Source of the DNA: Dipteronia dyeriana
Taxonomy: Eukaryota > Streptophyta > Magnoliopsida > Sapindales > Sapindaceae
Length of the DNA: 64,000 nucleotides
Direction: 5' to 3'
Assembly (NCBI GenBank): GCA_032871835.1
Contig: CM065297.1
Span: forward strand, 27,351,598 to 27,415,597
Below are positions 22,729 through 34,114 of the stretch, in pieces. Under the pieces are notes generated by a model. The model saw only the letters and a list, made by a program, of their open reading frames with translations, ran no database searches and was not told the origin of the DNA. How positions within the stretch are numbered: position 1 is the first letter of the stretch; each line of letters begins with the position of its first letter. A program made the translations under genes and the position numbers.

Positions 22729-23599
22729 CCATTTTTGTACAATGTATGGAAAATATTTATTAATAAAGCTTTACTTTCGCCAACTGCTTTGTTCAGAATG
22801 CCAAGTATTATTTAAACCGGCTAACTCTATTGCCCGAGTGTTCTCCGAGTATCTTAGTTTTGTTAACAGTGTCTAACGCCAAGTATCTTGTCAAATGTCT
22901 TATTAAACTGACTAATGTGATTTCTTTATGTCAAGTATCTTATTAAATTGACTATTATTAACTGAGTCATCTTGAAAATAGGTAAGCATTTTTACCCAAG
23001 TTTCATACTCGGTTGCTACCCGAACATTACATCAAGGTTCACCATGATCATATGTTCCGAGTTCCTACGTAGATCACTGAGGACGTCTCCTAGTTTGTCT
23101 GCGCAGGGGTTTGCCGAATCGTTAAGTTTTTGAATTGCTTAACACAGTTGCGCATCTCACTGGGTTTTTTTTCGACGGAGCTCCGAGCCATTTTCTAGAA
23201 TTTGATGTCTCGGTTTTACCTTTTGGCTAAGGTCAGCTGACCTTACTCGGCTGGCATGCTCCTTCGAACTTCTCTGCCCATTCGGGGATTTTACCAAATT
23301 AATGGTCCCGAACATTTTATTTTTTTGTTGCATATTCTTATTATCATGCTCGTCTTTCATGTTATTATCATATGCTTAGATTTTTGGAATCCTGTGTTGG
23401 GTCTTTATTTATAACTGCAAAATTAACAATAATAAAATCTTTAAAAACTAAAAAATATCCCGACTAACAAAATTTCTCTGACTAAAAGAAGCAAATTTCA
23501 AGGATAAAAAATCTTCAAATATTGGGCATTGCATGGCCGGGGTAGAACCCCTCTATTTGGTCGGGTAACCTAATACACTCCATGTCCAGTTACTCCTCC
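22729..23599. other. Non-coding part of the Tat element between antisense ORF and integrase
   Basis: It contains repeated 'ccaagtatct' and 'gtcttattaa' motifs (22800-22980). No coding homology was seen. It lies between the converging 3' ends of the antisense ORF and pol. Confidence 0.5.
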
Positions 23600-24537
23600 A
23601 ATCTTGTACGGGCATTCCCACTTGTCAGTCAAGGAGCCTGCAACTTTGTTTTTTATGTTCAGTGACACCTTTCTGAGCCCCAGGTCCCCTAGCTGGAATT
23701 TTCTAACCCGAACACGAGTTGTAGTGTCGAGCCACTCTTTACTGATATGCTGTATTTTATACTCGAGATTTCTCCCTCTTTTCTTCTAGCTCATCTAAGC
23801 TTTGTAACAGCATATCATCATTCTGTTCTTTATCATATAGCCTGACCCTAGGTGACATGTATGATGTTTCTACTAGGATAACAGCTTCAGTTCCAAATGC
23901 TAAAGAGAATGGTGTCTCTCATGTAGAAGTCCTTACTATCGTCTGATAAGCCCATAATACTTCAGGGAGCTTTTCAACCCAGCTGTCTTTCTTAGCATCC
24001 AACTTTGCTTTGAGTGTGTGCTTGATGATTTTGTTTACTGCTTCGGCTTGCCCATTTGTTTGAGAGTGATCAAGTGTAGCATAATAATTTGCAATATGGT
24101 ACTCGTTGCACAGCTGTCTGAAATTTTGATTATCGAATTAAGTGTCGTTATCAATGATAATAATACTGGGTACTCCAAATCTATAGAGTATATTTTTCAT
24201 CACAAAGTTCGTGGTATTTGCTTATGTTATATGCATCAATGCTTCAGCTTCTACTCACTTTGTGAAATAATCAACGGCTACTATTGCATGTTTTGCTCCA
24301 TCCCTTGTCCCTGCCGGCATTGAGCCAATTAAGTTCAGGCCCACATGGCAAATGACCATGGTGATATAAGGCTTCTAAGTTGTTCTGGGGGTTGTCGGAT
24401 GCATGTATTGTAGCTTTCTGAACATCGCTGTGCATCCGAGAACAAAGAGGCCAATAATAACCTTGCCTGAGTACCTTGTGTGCTAAACTTTTGCCCTTAG
24501 TATGGTTTCCGCATACTCCGCTGTGGATTTCCTGCAA
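23600..24537 (-). pseudogene. Integrase region of the Tat element
   Basis: It starts with the zinc-binding domain (HSGVCGNHTKGKSLAHKVLR, GYYWP), whose second Cys pair is partly lost. The catalytic core follows in shifted frames: VDYFTK, VEAEA, FGVPSIIIIDNDT, QTNGQAEAVNKIIKHTLKAK, LPEVLWAYQT, ETPFSLAFGTEAV. Integrase joins the cDNA to the host chromosome. Several stops (for example after VDYFTK and in the RTST-ETPF join) show it is inactive. Confidence 0.85.
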
Positions 24538-24760
24538 TATCCGATATGCATCTTCCTTAGGTACACATCTTTGGAGTGTTCAGAAAAACCCCCTTCTGTA
24601 CAATTCTCCTCCAATCAACGTGTATCTTGCTGATCGGTACCTGATGCGTTTGACCTCTAGGGGATCTTCCGGGAGTACACCTTCTTCTAGTTATCTTTTT
24701 AGCTGAGTCATCCAACCATCTGACGGTGTTCGGATTTCTGATATTTTCAAGTTGTTTGGC

Positions 24761-25273
24761 TCAATTATACTCGGTCTGGAGGAGATGTGCGGCCAAAATA
24801 GTTTTTAGCCTGATTGTGGTTGTTGCTGACGCTAGTTTGAATAAAGCGTATGCCTTTTCATTCTCTTCCCTAGGAATCTGGACAATCTTATATTCCTTGA
24901 ATTTTTGAAGGAGTTGTTTTGTTATGTCTCGATATGCTATCATTCCTTCATCTCTAGCTTGGAATTCATCGAAGACTTGGTTGATGATTACCTGTGCGTC
25001 ATTGAATATTTCGACCTCATCTACTTCGAGGGCTATGCATACTTTGAATCCAGCTAGTAATGCCTCATACTCGGCTTGGTTATTTGTTGCTTTGAAGTCG
25101 AATCTCATGGCACATTCAACATCATCTCCCTCCGGGGTGCATACTAAGATCCCTGCCCCGCTACCACGAGTGTTCGAGGAACCATCAACATATAGCCTCC
25201 ACGAGAATTTCTTGCCTAGCATTTCTTTTACTTCCAGGTTTGGTTCTGTGAATTCTACTATGAAATCTGCCAC
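24761..25273 (-). pseudogene. Second (archaeal-type) RNase H of the Tat element
   Basis: 170 open codons. The core reads WRLYVDGSSNTRGSGAGILV, then NNQAEYEALLAGF and IFNDAQVIINQV, which supply the acidic residues of the RNase H fold. It follows the RT-linked RNase H region (about 25838-25290). The extra RNase H is diagnostic of Tat elements. The SDSQ motif commonly seen here reads NDAQ. Confidence 0.85.
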
Positions 25274-26870
25274 TGCTTAGCCTTTGAGAGATGTCTTGGG
25301 GATGTACTGGATATTGAACTCACTTAGATCGATTGCTCATTTAGTTAATCTCCCCGAAATTTCTAGCTTCTGTAAGATTTGCTTTAGTGGGCAGTCGGTG
25401 AGGACCTGGATCGTATGAGCCTGAAAGTATGGCATCAGCTTCTTTGCTGTCGAAACCAATACTAGGGTCATTTTTTTTGCCTATGAATACCTGGTTTCAG
25501 CTAGATGAAAAGTCTTGCTGGTGTAGTATACTAGCCTCTGTAGCCCATCTTTTGTTCTGACTAGAACCGAGTTTGCTGCTAATTCTGTAATGGACAAGTA
25601 TAAATGAAGAGTTTCTCCCATTTTAGCTTTTGAAATGATGGGAGCCTGCCTCAAGTACTCTTTGACTTTTAGGAATGCCTGTTCGCATTCTTCATTCCAT
25701 TAGACCCCTTTCCCTTTTTTGATTACTTTAAAAAAAGGGTGCACATCTATTTGTGGCCTTTGAAATAAATTTGCCTAAGGAAGCTAAGCATCCAATCAAA
25801 TGTTGCACTTCTTTTAGCGTCTTTGGCGAAGTCATTTTCTAAAGGGCTTGGATCTTCTCAGGGTTTACTTCAATTCCCCTATGGTGAACTTGGAAACCCA
25901 AGAACCTTCCTAAAGGAACTCTGAATATACATTTGTTTGGATTCAACTTCATCTGATATCTTCTCAAGACATCGAATGTTTCCCGTAGGTCTGAAGCATT
26001 TTTGTCTGCCGAGATGCTTTTGGTTAACATGTCGTCTATGTAAAATTCCATGTTTCTACCTATTTGACGAGCAAAGATCCTATTGACCAATCTTTGGTAT
26101 GTTGCTCTAGCGTTTTTTAGCCCAAAAGGCATTATTGTGTAACAGTATAAGCCTTGATCGGTTGTGAATGCTGTATTTTCCTCATCAGTTTTATTTATCC
26201 TGATTTGATTGTATCCCGAGTAGGCATCCATGAAGCTAAGTAATTTATGGCCTGATGTTGCATCGACCAGTTGGTCTATCCTTGAAAGTGGAAAACTATC
26301 TTTTGGGCAGGCTTTGTTCAGGTCCGTGAAGTCTACACACATTCTCCACTGGCATTTTTTTTTTCTGGACCAGGACCACATTCGCTATCCACTGAGGGTA
26401 GTTGACTTCTCTGATTCACCCTACTGCGAGTAACTTTTCCACTTCCTGCTTAATTGACGACTATTTTCAAGGTTGAAAGACCTTCTCTTTTGTATTACTA
26501 GTTCCGCGTTTGGATCTACTGCCAAGTGGTGCGAAATAACTCGAGCGTCTATTTCTACCATATCTTCATGGCTACAGGCGAATATGTCCTTGTATTCTCT
26601 AAGTAGATTAACAAGGTCTTGCTTAACCTTTTCTTCTAAATTGGCCCCGATTTTTATCTTCCTATCAGGTTCATCTTATTTTAAGACTATTTCCTCTATT
26701 GGTTCAATTTTAAACTCCTTCGGCTCTTCCCTTGGATCAAACTCGAACAACAGTGACTCTTGCTCGGTCTGATCTGATCGTGTGATGGTGCACACTTGCT
26801 CGCTATTGTCTATGTATTTGTAAACTGAGAGATTAGCTCTTCTGGCCATCTCCTGGGATCCCTTAACTAC
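25274..26870 (-). pseudogene. Reverse transcriptase and first RNase H of the Tat element
   Basis: Fingers and palm are open from 26381 to 25839: WRMCVDFTDLNKACPKDSFP, then DAYSGYNQI, FGLKNARATYQRLVN, and the active-site YIDDM. Downstream, in broken frames, are TLKEVQHLIGCLASLGKFIS and a degenerate RNase H connection (25838-25290) with several stops. Upstream (26870-26382) is the usual linker after protease, also broken. The polymerase motif is intact but the polyprotein is not. Confidence 0.88.
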
Positions 26871-27251
26871 TCATACCCCCTGTTCAGTTGGAAATTTGAT
26901 CATCAGAGCGTAGGTAGCTATTGCTGCCTTAGTTTTATTCAAGAATGGTCGACCTAACAGTGCATTATAAGGCCAATTGTCCAGGTCTACTACTATAAAG
27001 TCAAGTAGCACTATTTTCTGACAGGACGCTACTCCGATTTTCACGGGCAGCTTCACTGTCCCGAGACACCTGACCTCGACTCCTCCGAATCCTCTGACCG
27101 GGATATGGAAAGGTTGCAAATCATTTCGGTCCAACCTAAGTTGATCGTAGACAGCCACACTGAGAATGTTGGCCAAACTGCCATTGTCTATTAAAATCCT
27201 CCTGACTTCCCTGTGGCCAATCCAGGCAATTATGACGAGAGTGTCCCCCAT
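26871..27251 (-). pseudogene. Aspartic protease of the Tat element
   Basis: 126 open codons with the active-site region ILIDNGSLANIL, followed by VRGFGG and NALLGRPFLNK. It would process the gag-pol polyprotein. The active site reads D-N-G, a form known in this clade. The surrounding frame is broken upstream. Confidence 0.82.
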
Positions 27252-29180
27252 CCTTCATTTATTCTTTTTGGGTCTAGTTCGACGGAATTGACATCAAAAT
27301 TCTATCTTATCTCCACTGCTTCTCGAATTTATTGAGTCCGCTCCTGGTTACTTCTCCCAGTTAATGGTCCTCCGATGATAGTTTGTATTACTTCATTTGC
27401 CTTGGGACTGACCCTTTTGTTCCGACCTGAACTATGATTGGCCTTGGTCTCTTTCTTCATTTCTGACTTCTCATCTTTCTTTAGGATTATATCTTGGACG
27501 TGTCCTTCCCGAATGAGGGTCTCTATGCAGTCCCTAAGCTGGTAACATTTGGAAGTCTCATGACCGGTTTCCTTGTGGAATATGCAGTATTTTGTTGTGT
27601 CTCACCAAGAAAATTGAGATTGTTGGCGTGGCTCCTTTACCAGATTCTTTTCTTCTAATATTGCCAGGATTTCCTCATATTTTTTCCGAAGAGGGGAGTA
27701 GTTTGTGTATTTTCCTCGGAACTTTCCGTGGTCTGGTCAACATTAAGCCCACTTCCTCCATCCTTGCTTCTTTCTTTACTGTTTCCATTTTTTTTTTCCT
27801 TTTTGGTTTTGTATCTTTGACTTGACATCTTTTTGTTCGGGCTTACCTCCATGCATGTAGCAGCCTCCTGTCGCTAACTCCTCTTCCTCGGCTAATGCAT
27901 ACCCTCCAGCCATATACATCATGTCCACATATCTGATTAGATGAGCCCTTTTCAGGTTAAAAAAAGCCGCCCATTCTGTAGGTTGTTAATGAAAGCATCA
28001 ATTATGGCTTCTTCATTTGCACTGTCGATTACTAAGACCGCGTGGCCGGATCTCCCTATATACTTTTTCAGTGACTCATCCTTTCCATGCTTTAGCTGAG
28101 AAAGGTAAGCGACTAATTTTTTCCTGTGTACATTACCTAGGAACTGTCTCAAAAAACTCCTGCTCAATTCACTAAAACTGCTAATACTTGCTGGGGGCAA
28201 TCTTCCGAACCATCTTGAGCCTGTATCTCTCTCAGTTTGTGGAAAGTTGAGACACAATAAGGGGTCGCTATGGGCATATTGAGCCATAGCGCTTTTATAC
28301 CGTCTGACGTGTTCTTTAGGATCTGTATCCTTCTTGAATTGTTCTACATGTGTCATCCTGAACCTTTCTGGGAGTTGGGTTCGTAAGATGTCCCTAGTAA
28401 AAGAACTGTCAAAGTCATCATCAGACAACTCGTTATATCCATATCACCTAACCAACGCGTCCATTTGATGCATGTTGTTTTTGACTTCTCGGGTCAAGCT
28501 CTGAATCATAACATCTGTCCCTCATCGGTTCTCCATGATAGTTAAACTGTCGGGTGATCGTCATGCCTGTTTCTAGCCCCTCTTCACTCTGTTCCCGACT
28601 CTCATGGGCCAATCCTTACAAGCGTATGGTTCCATAACGACATTTGCGATAGTGCTGATCGCTATCCTCTGATGATGATGGTCGATCTCTGCACCGGTCA
28701 TATTTACGGTGTCTATCATAGGTCATCTGACCTTGATCCCGCCTTTAGCTTGGTCGTTCCTCCTCAGATGTTTCACGTCCGACGTCCTGGTTATATGTTA
28801 CGTCCCCAGCTTGATTGATTTAGCCCGAATTCCTACCTGTTTCGGGTACATCTGGTTCTGGCCCCACTATAACCGAACGAAGTGTTGTACGTGGATTTGG
28901 AGGATACGCCTCTTATGCAGCTAATAGATCTACCCATTCTTTTGCTGCGTCCGTCAGTAGCTGTTGCAGTGCTTTACAGAAACGACGTGCTACGTCCTCA
29001 CTGGTTGGAGGGATTTGTTGGATACCAACCAGGATACTGGTTGGTTCTCGGTGGCTGTGGCGAGATCTCGTGAACTCCCGCCTAAATGAGCATTATCTGG
29101 AGATTTTTGGACATCCCTAGAATTGTTTCTGCTTCCGCTACCTACCATTGCTTAATCATATCAGAGGTTCACCCCCTCCT
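27252..29180 (-). pseudogene. Gag region of the Tat element
   Basis: The retrotransposon gag domain is open from 28428 to 27952 (HVEQFKKDTDPKEHVRRYKS, WFGRLPPASI, LSRSFLRQFLGN). A zinc-knuckle-like block, CIFHKETGHETSKCYQLRDC, follows near 27580. The N-terminal part (about 29150-28440) is broken by stops. Gag forms the capsid-like particle in this family. Confidence 0.8.
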
Positions 29181-29230
29181 TCTAGCGCCAATTGTTGACT
29201 TTCTCATTCATCAAGAAATCGACGTCAATA
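29181..29230 (-). other. Right end of the Tat element: primer-binding-like site and 38-bp terminal segment
   Basis: On the minus strand ATTGGCGCTAGAAGG follows directly after the element's terminal 38 bp (29193-29230). TGGCGC-type primer sites are normal after a gypsy 5' LTR. Here the sequence between the outer end and the primer site is only 38 bp, and it is the inverted copy of 18421-18458. Confidence 0.75.
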
Positions 29231-29655
29231 ATATTAAAGTTAAAAAATGAAGGATCCTACACCTAACAAAATCTAACAAAATCTATAATTGATGTTAAGT
29301 TCACAAACCTCACATTTAGAGAGGAAAAAGGTGTAGAGTTTCAACATGTTTTATATTTTTTTTACAATATTATACTATTTTATAAATTGCATGTTAAAGA
29401 CACATGGATGGTTTTTGTGTAGATAGGAAGTATCAAAATATATTTAGAGAGGAGAAAAAGAAAACAACTACTCCTAAAAAGCAACTAGAAGAACATTTCA
29501 AATAAAAAGGTGCAAAAAAAAATCAAATCATGCACATCTATAATTGTATAATTCCACTTTGATGTATAGACGGCTTATATCATGCTTTATGTCAACAAAC
29601 AATTCAAATTCTCAGTTCAAACCGGATGATATAATATATACAAATGAGTAAACAT
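29231..29655. other. Gene-free spacer right of the Tat element
   Basis: AT-rich DNA starting with the second ATATT copy. No gene was recognised. Confidence 0.5.
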
Positions 29656-29671
29656 CACTACAAGAAAAAGC
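29656..29671 (+). mobile_element. Orphan CACTA-type terminus
   Basis: CACTACAAGAAAAAGC matches the canonical end of plant En/Spm (CACTA) elements. No reverse-complement partner was found in the window, so this is probably a remnant. It lies just beyond the 3' end of the decayed plant gene at 29786. Confidence 0.5.
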
Positions 29672-29785
29672 ATCAATTCTCACCCACATGTAACAATAGT
29701 CACAATTGTTGACAATTTTTGATTCAACAAAAACATGACATTTAAAGGAAGAAAAAAATCCCCACATACCTTTTCACATTGTTCA

Positions 29786-31720
29786 GCTCCATAGCCACTG
29801 TAACCCTCTTATGTGGACAATTCATAAGCTCTCTATAAAAGGAAGAAAAATTCAGGAAGGCATCGACCAAAAATTAAACAGAGATAGAACACTAAATCAA
29901 AAAAGAGAAAAAAGCTACTTCAGGTCATTTGCAAAAGGTGAAGGAACCACCAAACATATCCGTTCTTATGACACTTGTACCAACGCTTAAAACAAATCCC
30001 AAATCACGAAAGTATGATATACTCATATAACATTAAATTAGAATTAGCAACAATATAGAATCTGAGATTTAGCAACAATATCGCAATGGATATATAAAGG
30101 AGTGTAACTTCATCAGTAGCTTACCAAAATAGCCGGAGCTGCTGAACCATTTGCAGGCTCTTGCTTAAACTACAGAACTCATTGAGGAAATATACCTATT
30201 TCATGAAATAATAAATAGGGTCAACATAGAAAAAATAGAAGATAACTCAGCATTAAACAGAAACAACACTACTCAAGATCAACCTTACTCCAATTTCATT
30301 ATGTTTCACTGTGTCCTCAATGTGGGGAATGAAAGAAAGCCTCAAACTTTAAAAATTAAATATTTAAAGTTATGGAGACATATGCCTTACTGGAAGACGG
30401 GCATTCTCTTCAAGAGAAAGAACCTCTAACAAAGGAAGACATATAGCTGTTTGTTTCTTCAAAAATATTAATCTACACATTTTGTCCTAGTAGGACCAAG
30501 CCACTAACCCTTAGAAATAACAGTTGGAAACAAATCCAAATGCAAAACAAATCCAAATGCGAAACAAATAACTCTTACTCTCTTGGAATTCAGTGTATTA
30601 AAATAACTAGGAACAAGAGTAAGATGTAAAGACTAAGAAGAGTAACAAAGGCAACATTTCAAAAGTAAAACAATATGTTCTGTACTTCAGAAGGATCTTC
30701 TCTGTCAACTTCAAGATCCAAAGCAACATTTCCTATTAATTGAATTTCTTTTACAGATATGGCCTGAAACCAAATTTAGATTAAGATAGAAATGGTAAGA
30801 ATACAGGGGTACAACAAGATTAACAAATCAACTGAGATTGAAATAATAATATTAATAATATACCACAAGAAGAGTACATCTATAGCGGATGCGATAACCT
30901 TAAATAATTATAGTCTCAGTCTATGATTACTACTCTTGAAGTGGCCATTTAAGGCCATAAAAATAGAAAACTTATATATGGACTCTTTTTTATTTAAGGA
31001 TGGAAAATTGAACTAGAATCTAGAAATTCATGTTGGATTTTAGAGAAATGTATACAAGCGAGCCAAAAAAATGTAAAAAATCTCCAACAAAAAAAAATCA
31101 GTACTCAACATTGGCTTCTACTAAAGCTGGATATTTGTGTTTCAGTATCATACAAAATACAAAAGCTTTCATAGTGATGCATAATGCTCATGAAATATTT
31201 AAGGATTTTAATAATAAAAAAATAGCTCTATTTAAGTGGGGACAAACTGGTCTTATTACCAATCTTGATACAAATTTTCCCATTGTAACCATCAGTGTCT
31301 ATTGAAGGTTCCTACTTCCTAGTGCAACAATTAATTACAAATTTTCAAGATTACCTCATTAACCTTAGCAGTGAGGTCGTCAAACAGTTTGATTCGATGC
31401 TTGGAATTTTCCATAGCATGAATGACCTTTTTCTTCTAGAAGAGCAATTCCTTGGAATCATTTTCCTTATTGGTATGGAGATTGACAGCCGCCTATCGTT
31501 TAAGCTTCTCTACGGCCTCTGATAGCCGTAAAAGTCTCAGCCTTGCACTGTTCGCTAAAAAAATAACAACACCCATTATAATTAAAATTAAAAATCAATT
31601 AAGTAAAAGAAATCGTTGAAAAGGGTCGTTGGTTACCTTTGGCTAGAGTGGAGTTGGATTCGATGTGAAGTTGGTCGATTTGTGCACGGAGTTAGTGTGT
31701 GTTGATTTTGGAAGAGCAAC
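29786..31720 (-). pseudogene. Decayed coiled-coil plant gene of unknown function
   Basis: Likely exons on the minus strand: about 31692-31637 (LRAQIDQLHIESNSTLAK), 31554-31355 (ANSARLRLLRLSEAVEKLKR, then KKKVIHAMENSKHRIKLFDD), 30763-30686 (AISVKEIQLIGNVALDLEVD), a short piece near 30165-30125, and one near 29855-29790 (ELMNCPHKRVTVAMELNNVK). GT-AG sites fit these edges. Exon 2 has two in-frame TAG codons, each at a place where a Gln or Arg codon would be natural, and a TAA abuts the first recognisable codon. No start codon was found. The helical, charged composition suggests a coiled coil. I cannot name the family. A Copia element lies just upstream. Confidence 0.5.
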
Positions 31721-31984
31721 AATTCGAATTTCAACAGATGATATATACTATTCCTTAGCCAAAATATCCCAAAATCATAATCAGTCAAGTGTTTCCCTAT
31801 TGTCTGTACACATTTTCTAACTGAAACTAAAATACAAACCCCAACCGAAACCTAGCAAATAGTAAAGCAAAATCAACATAACATCTATATTAACATTTAA
31901 GCAAAAAATTTAAAAAATTAATTTCACAGTTTTTTTTTAACTTTACATGCCCAAAACCATAGACCAAAATGATTTTAAAAAACC

Positions 31985-32162
31985 TATTAGGATTAGTTTT
32001 AACCATAGTTAATTGATTAGTTAGCTTTTCCTTATGTTGGTTAGTTTGTTACAATAGACTAGTTAATTATTTAACTATATATGGTTGGCTGACTTTCTTT
32101 GTAAGAACGGATGCTAAATAAATAAGAAATTTCTCTGCTTCTTCTTTTTCTCAGTCTCAATA
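31985..32162 (+). repeat. Left LTR of the short Copia element
   Basis: 178 bp, with 'ttatttaactatatatggt' in the middle and directly followed by the tRNA-iMet-type primer site. About 96% identical by eye to the right LTR. Confidence 0.9.
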
Positions 32163-32266
32163 TGGTATCAAAGCATAATCGTGTGATCTACTGCGATTTG
32201 TCTTCTCCTTGATCTTTTAGATCTTTTTTTTCTGGATTGATCGTGATCATTCTTCGTCTCATCAAC

Positions 32267-33140
32267 AATGGCTATTGATGATTCTTCCGATTCGGTGAAT
32301 GTGACTCATTATAGGGTTAATCAGACTAATTCCGCCATTGAAGAACCTTCGAATCCCTATTAACTTCACCATTCCGATAGTCCTGGTCTGGTCCTCGTCT
32401 CACAGCAACTTTCAGGAGATAACTATGCCTCTTGGAGTAGAGCAATGTCTATTGCACTTTCTGTGAAGAACAAGCTAGGATTTATCAATGGATCTATATC
32501 AAAACCTGAAGGTACTGATTCTGATATCCTTAATTCTTGGATTAGGAATAACAACATGGTGATTTCTTGGATTCTGAACTCAGTTTCTAAGGATATATCT
32601 GTTAGTATCATTTTTTTTTGAAACTGCTTATGAGATTTGGCAAGATCTTAAGGAATGTTTTCAGCAACGTAATAGACCTAGGATCTTCCAGTTGAGGCGT
32701 GAATTAATGAATCTTCATCAAGATCAGAATTCAGTTAGCATATATTTTACAAAACTGAAAACTATTTGGGAGGAATCGAGCAATTATAGACCATCGTGTA
32801 CTTGTGGAAAATGTTTATGTGGTGGTGTTAAGAATCTAAATTCTCATTATCAAATAGAGTACATAATGTCTTTTCTTATGGGACTTCATGAGTCATTCTC
32901 TCAAATTCGAGGTCAATTACTACTTATGGATCCTTTACCACCTATTAACAAGGTGTTTGCCTTGATTTCACAAGAAGAAAATCAGAGGAAAATTGCTAAT
33001 TCTCTTTCTTCGAATACTGAACTTGCTGGAAATATGGCATTTACAACTAGAGTTGACTCTGCTAAGGTTAATAATGCTGGACAAAGTTCTTCTAGTGGTT
33101 ACAAAGTACAGAAGAAGGATCGTCCTTTTTGTACACTGTA
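32267..33140 (+). pseudogene. Copia gag region (UBN2-type)
   Basis: Starts at ATG 32267 (MAIDDSSDSVNVTHYRV). Shows LSGDNYASWSRAMSIALSVK and NSWIRNNNMVISWI, then LMNLHQDQNSVSIYFTKLKT, SFLMGLHESFSQIRGQLLLM and FALISQEENQRK, the standard gag of this Copia group. Broken by a TAA early (about 32358) and by a frame change in a T tract near 32610. Gag would form the particle that packages RNA. Confidence 0.82.
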
Positions 33141-33900
33141 AAATTCATGGTCACACTATTGATAGGTGTTTTAAAATCCATGGTTACCCTCCTGGTTACA
33201 AATCAAAATCCAGAGAAAATTCCAATTCCAATTCCAATGTTCATCAGGTGATAGCTTCTGAAGATAAAGCTAACCAGAGTGGCTCTTTTGGAGGTTTTGT
33301 TCAGAATTTGAATCCTAATCAGTACCAACAGCTCATGTCAATGTTCAATACTCATTTAGCTAACTCAATCAAGTCTACTAGTGATCAAGATGTAACTACC
33401 TATCTTACAGGTATATGTTTTTCTGTCTCCCTGAATCCTATCTTTTCTTCAAATCACGTTTGGATAGTTGACTCTGGTGCTACTCGACATATTTGTTCCA
33501 AGGCTAGTGCTTTTGTTTGCATGAAAGAAGTCAAGCATGCCACTGTTACATTGCCTAATCATAGTCAAATTCCTGTTCACTTCTCGGGTGATGTCAAGCT
33601 TAGTTCCTTGATTATTCTCAAGAATGTGTTATTTGTTCCTCAGTTCAAGTTTAACTTGATATCTGTGAGTGCTCATGTTTCTGACTCACATCTCACTGTG
33701 AAATTTTTGCCTGATTGCTTCATTATTCAGGATCTAAACACCAAGAGGATGATTGGCAGGGGTGACAAGTGTGAAGAGCTTTATGTTCTCAACACCAAGA
33801 TTTTGAATTCAGTCTCTAATGCCTTTGTTAATCATGTATCTGCTCATGTTTACCAAACCTCTACCCTCAGCTACTCTGTTTCCTTTGTTGTCCAAGATGG
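33120..33900 (+). pseudogene. Copia zinc knuckle, protease and gag-pre-integrase start
   Basis: A CCHC-like knuckle (CKIHGHTIDRCFKIHGYPPG) is followed by the protease motif WIVDSGATRHIC and the LPNHSQIPVHFSGDVKL and FVPQFKFNLISVS blocks, then a gag-pre-integrase-like segment (MIGRGDKCEELYVLN). The frame differs from gag by one shift near 33130. The sequence then passes straight to the purine tract. The catalytic D-S-G is intact. Confidence 0.82.
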
Positions 33901-33936
33901 CTGTAAAAGACATTTACATACCACCTTGAGGGGGAG

Positions 33937-34114
33937 TATTAGGATTAGTTTTAACCATAGTTAATTGATTAGTTAGCCTTTCCTTATGTTGGTTAGTTTG
34001 TTACAACAGACTAGTTAATTATTTAACTATATATGGTTGGCTGACTTTCTTTGTAAGAACTGATGCTAGATAAATAAGAAATTGCTCTGCGTCTTCTTTT
34101 TTTCAGTCTCAATA
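33937..34114 (+). repeat. Right LTR of the short Copia element
   Basis: Direct copy of 31985-32162, same length, ending CTCAATA before AAACATG. Confidence 0.9.

Larger units (their letters stand above)
18421..29230 (-). mobile_element. Ty3/gypsy element, Tat type, minus strand, with antisense coding region
   Basis: It is bounded by perfect 5-bp copies of ATATT (18416-18420 and 29231-29235). Read on the minus strand from the right: a primer-binding-like site beside the right end, gag with zinc knuckle, protease, RT, RNase H, a second RNase H, and integrase, then a coding region on the opposite strand, a polypurine tract, and LTR-like DNA. Two RNase H domains and an antisense ORF between integrase and 3' LTR are known marks of plant Tat-lineage elements such as Retand. 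All frames carry stops or shifts. The two ends are unusual: the outer 38 bp are inverted copies of each other, and the ~810-bp left LTR has no direct partner on the right. Confidence 0.85.
31985..34114 (+). mobile_element. Short Copia element with paired 178-bp LTRs, lacking integrase, RT and RNase H
   Basis: Two direct repeats of equal length (31985-32162 and 33937-34114) differ at only about seven positions. They begin TATTAGGATTAG and end CTCAATA. A primer-binding site TGGTATCAAAGC (32163-32174) follows the left LTR, and a purine tract TTGAGGGGGAG precedes the right one. The flanks AAACC and AAACA agree at 4 of 5 bases, a probable target duplication. The interior keeps only gag and protease and is 1.8 kb long, so movement would need proteins from another copy. 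Confidence 0.9.

Noticed and set aside
18421..29230. DNA transposon with 38-bp terminal inverted repeats
   Set aside because: The contents are gag-pol of a gypsy element and the duplication is 5 bp. I keep it as an LTR element with odd ends.
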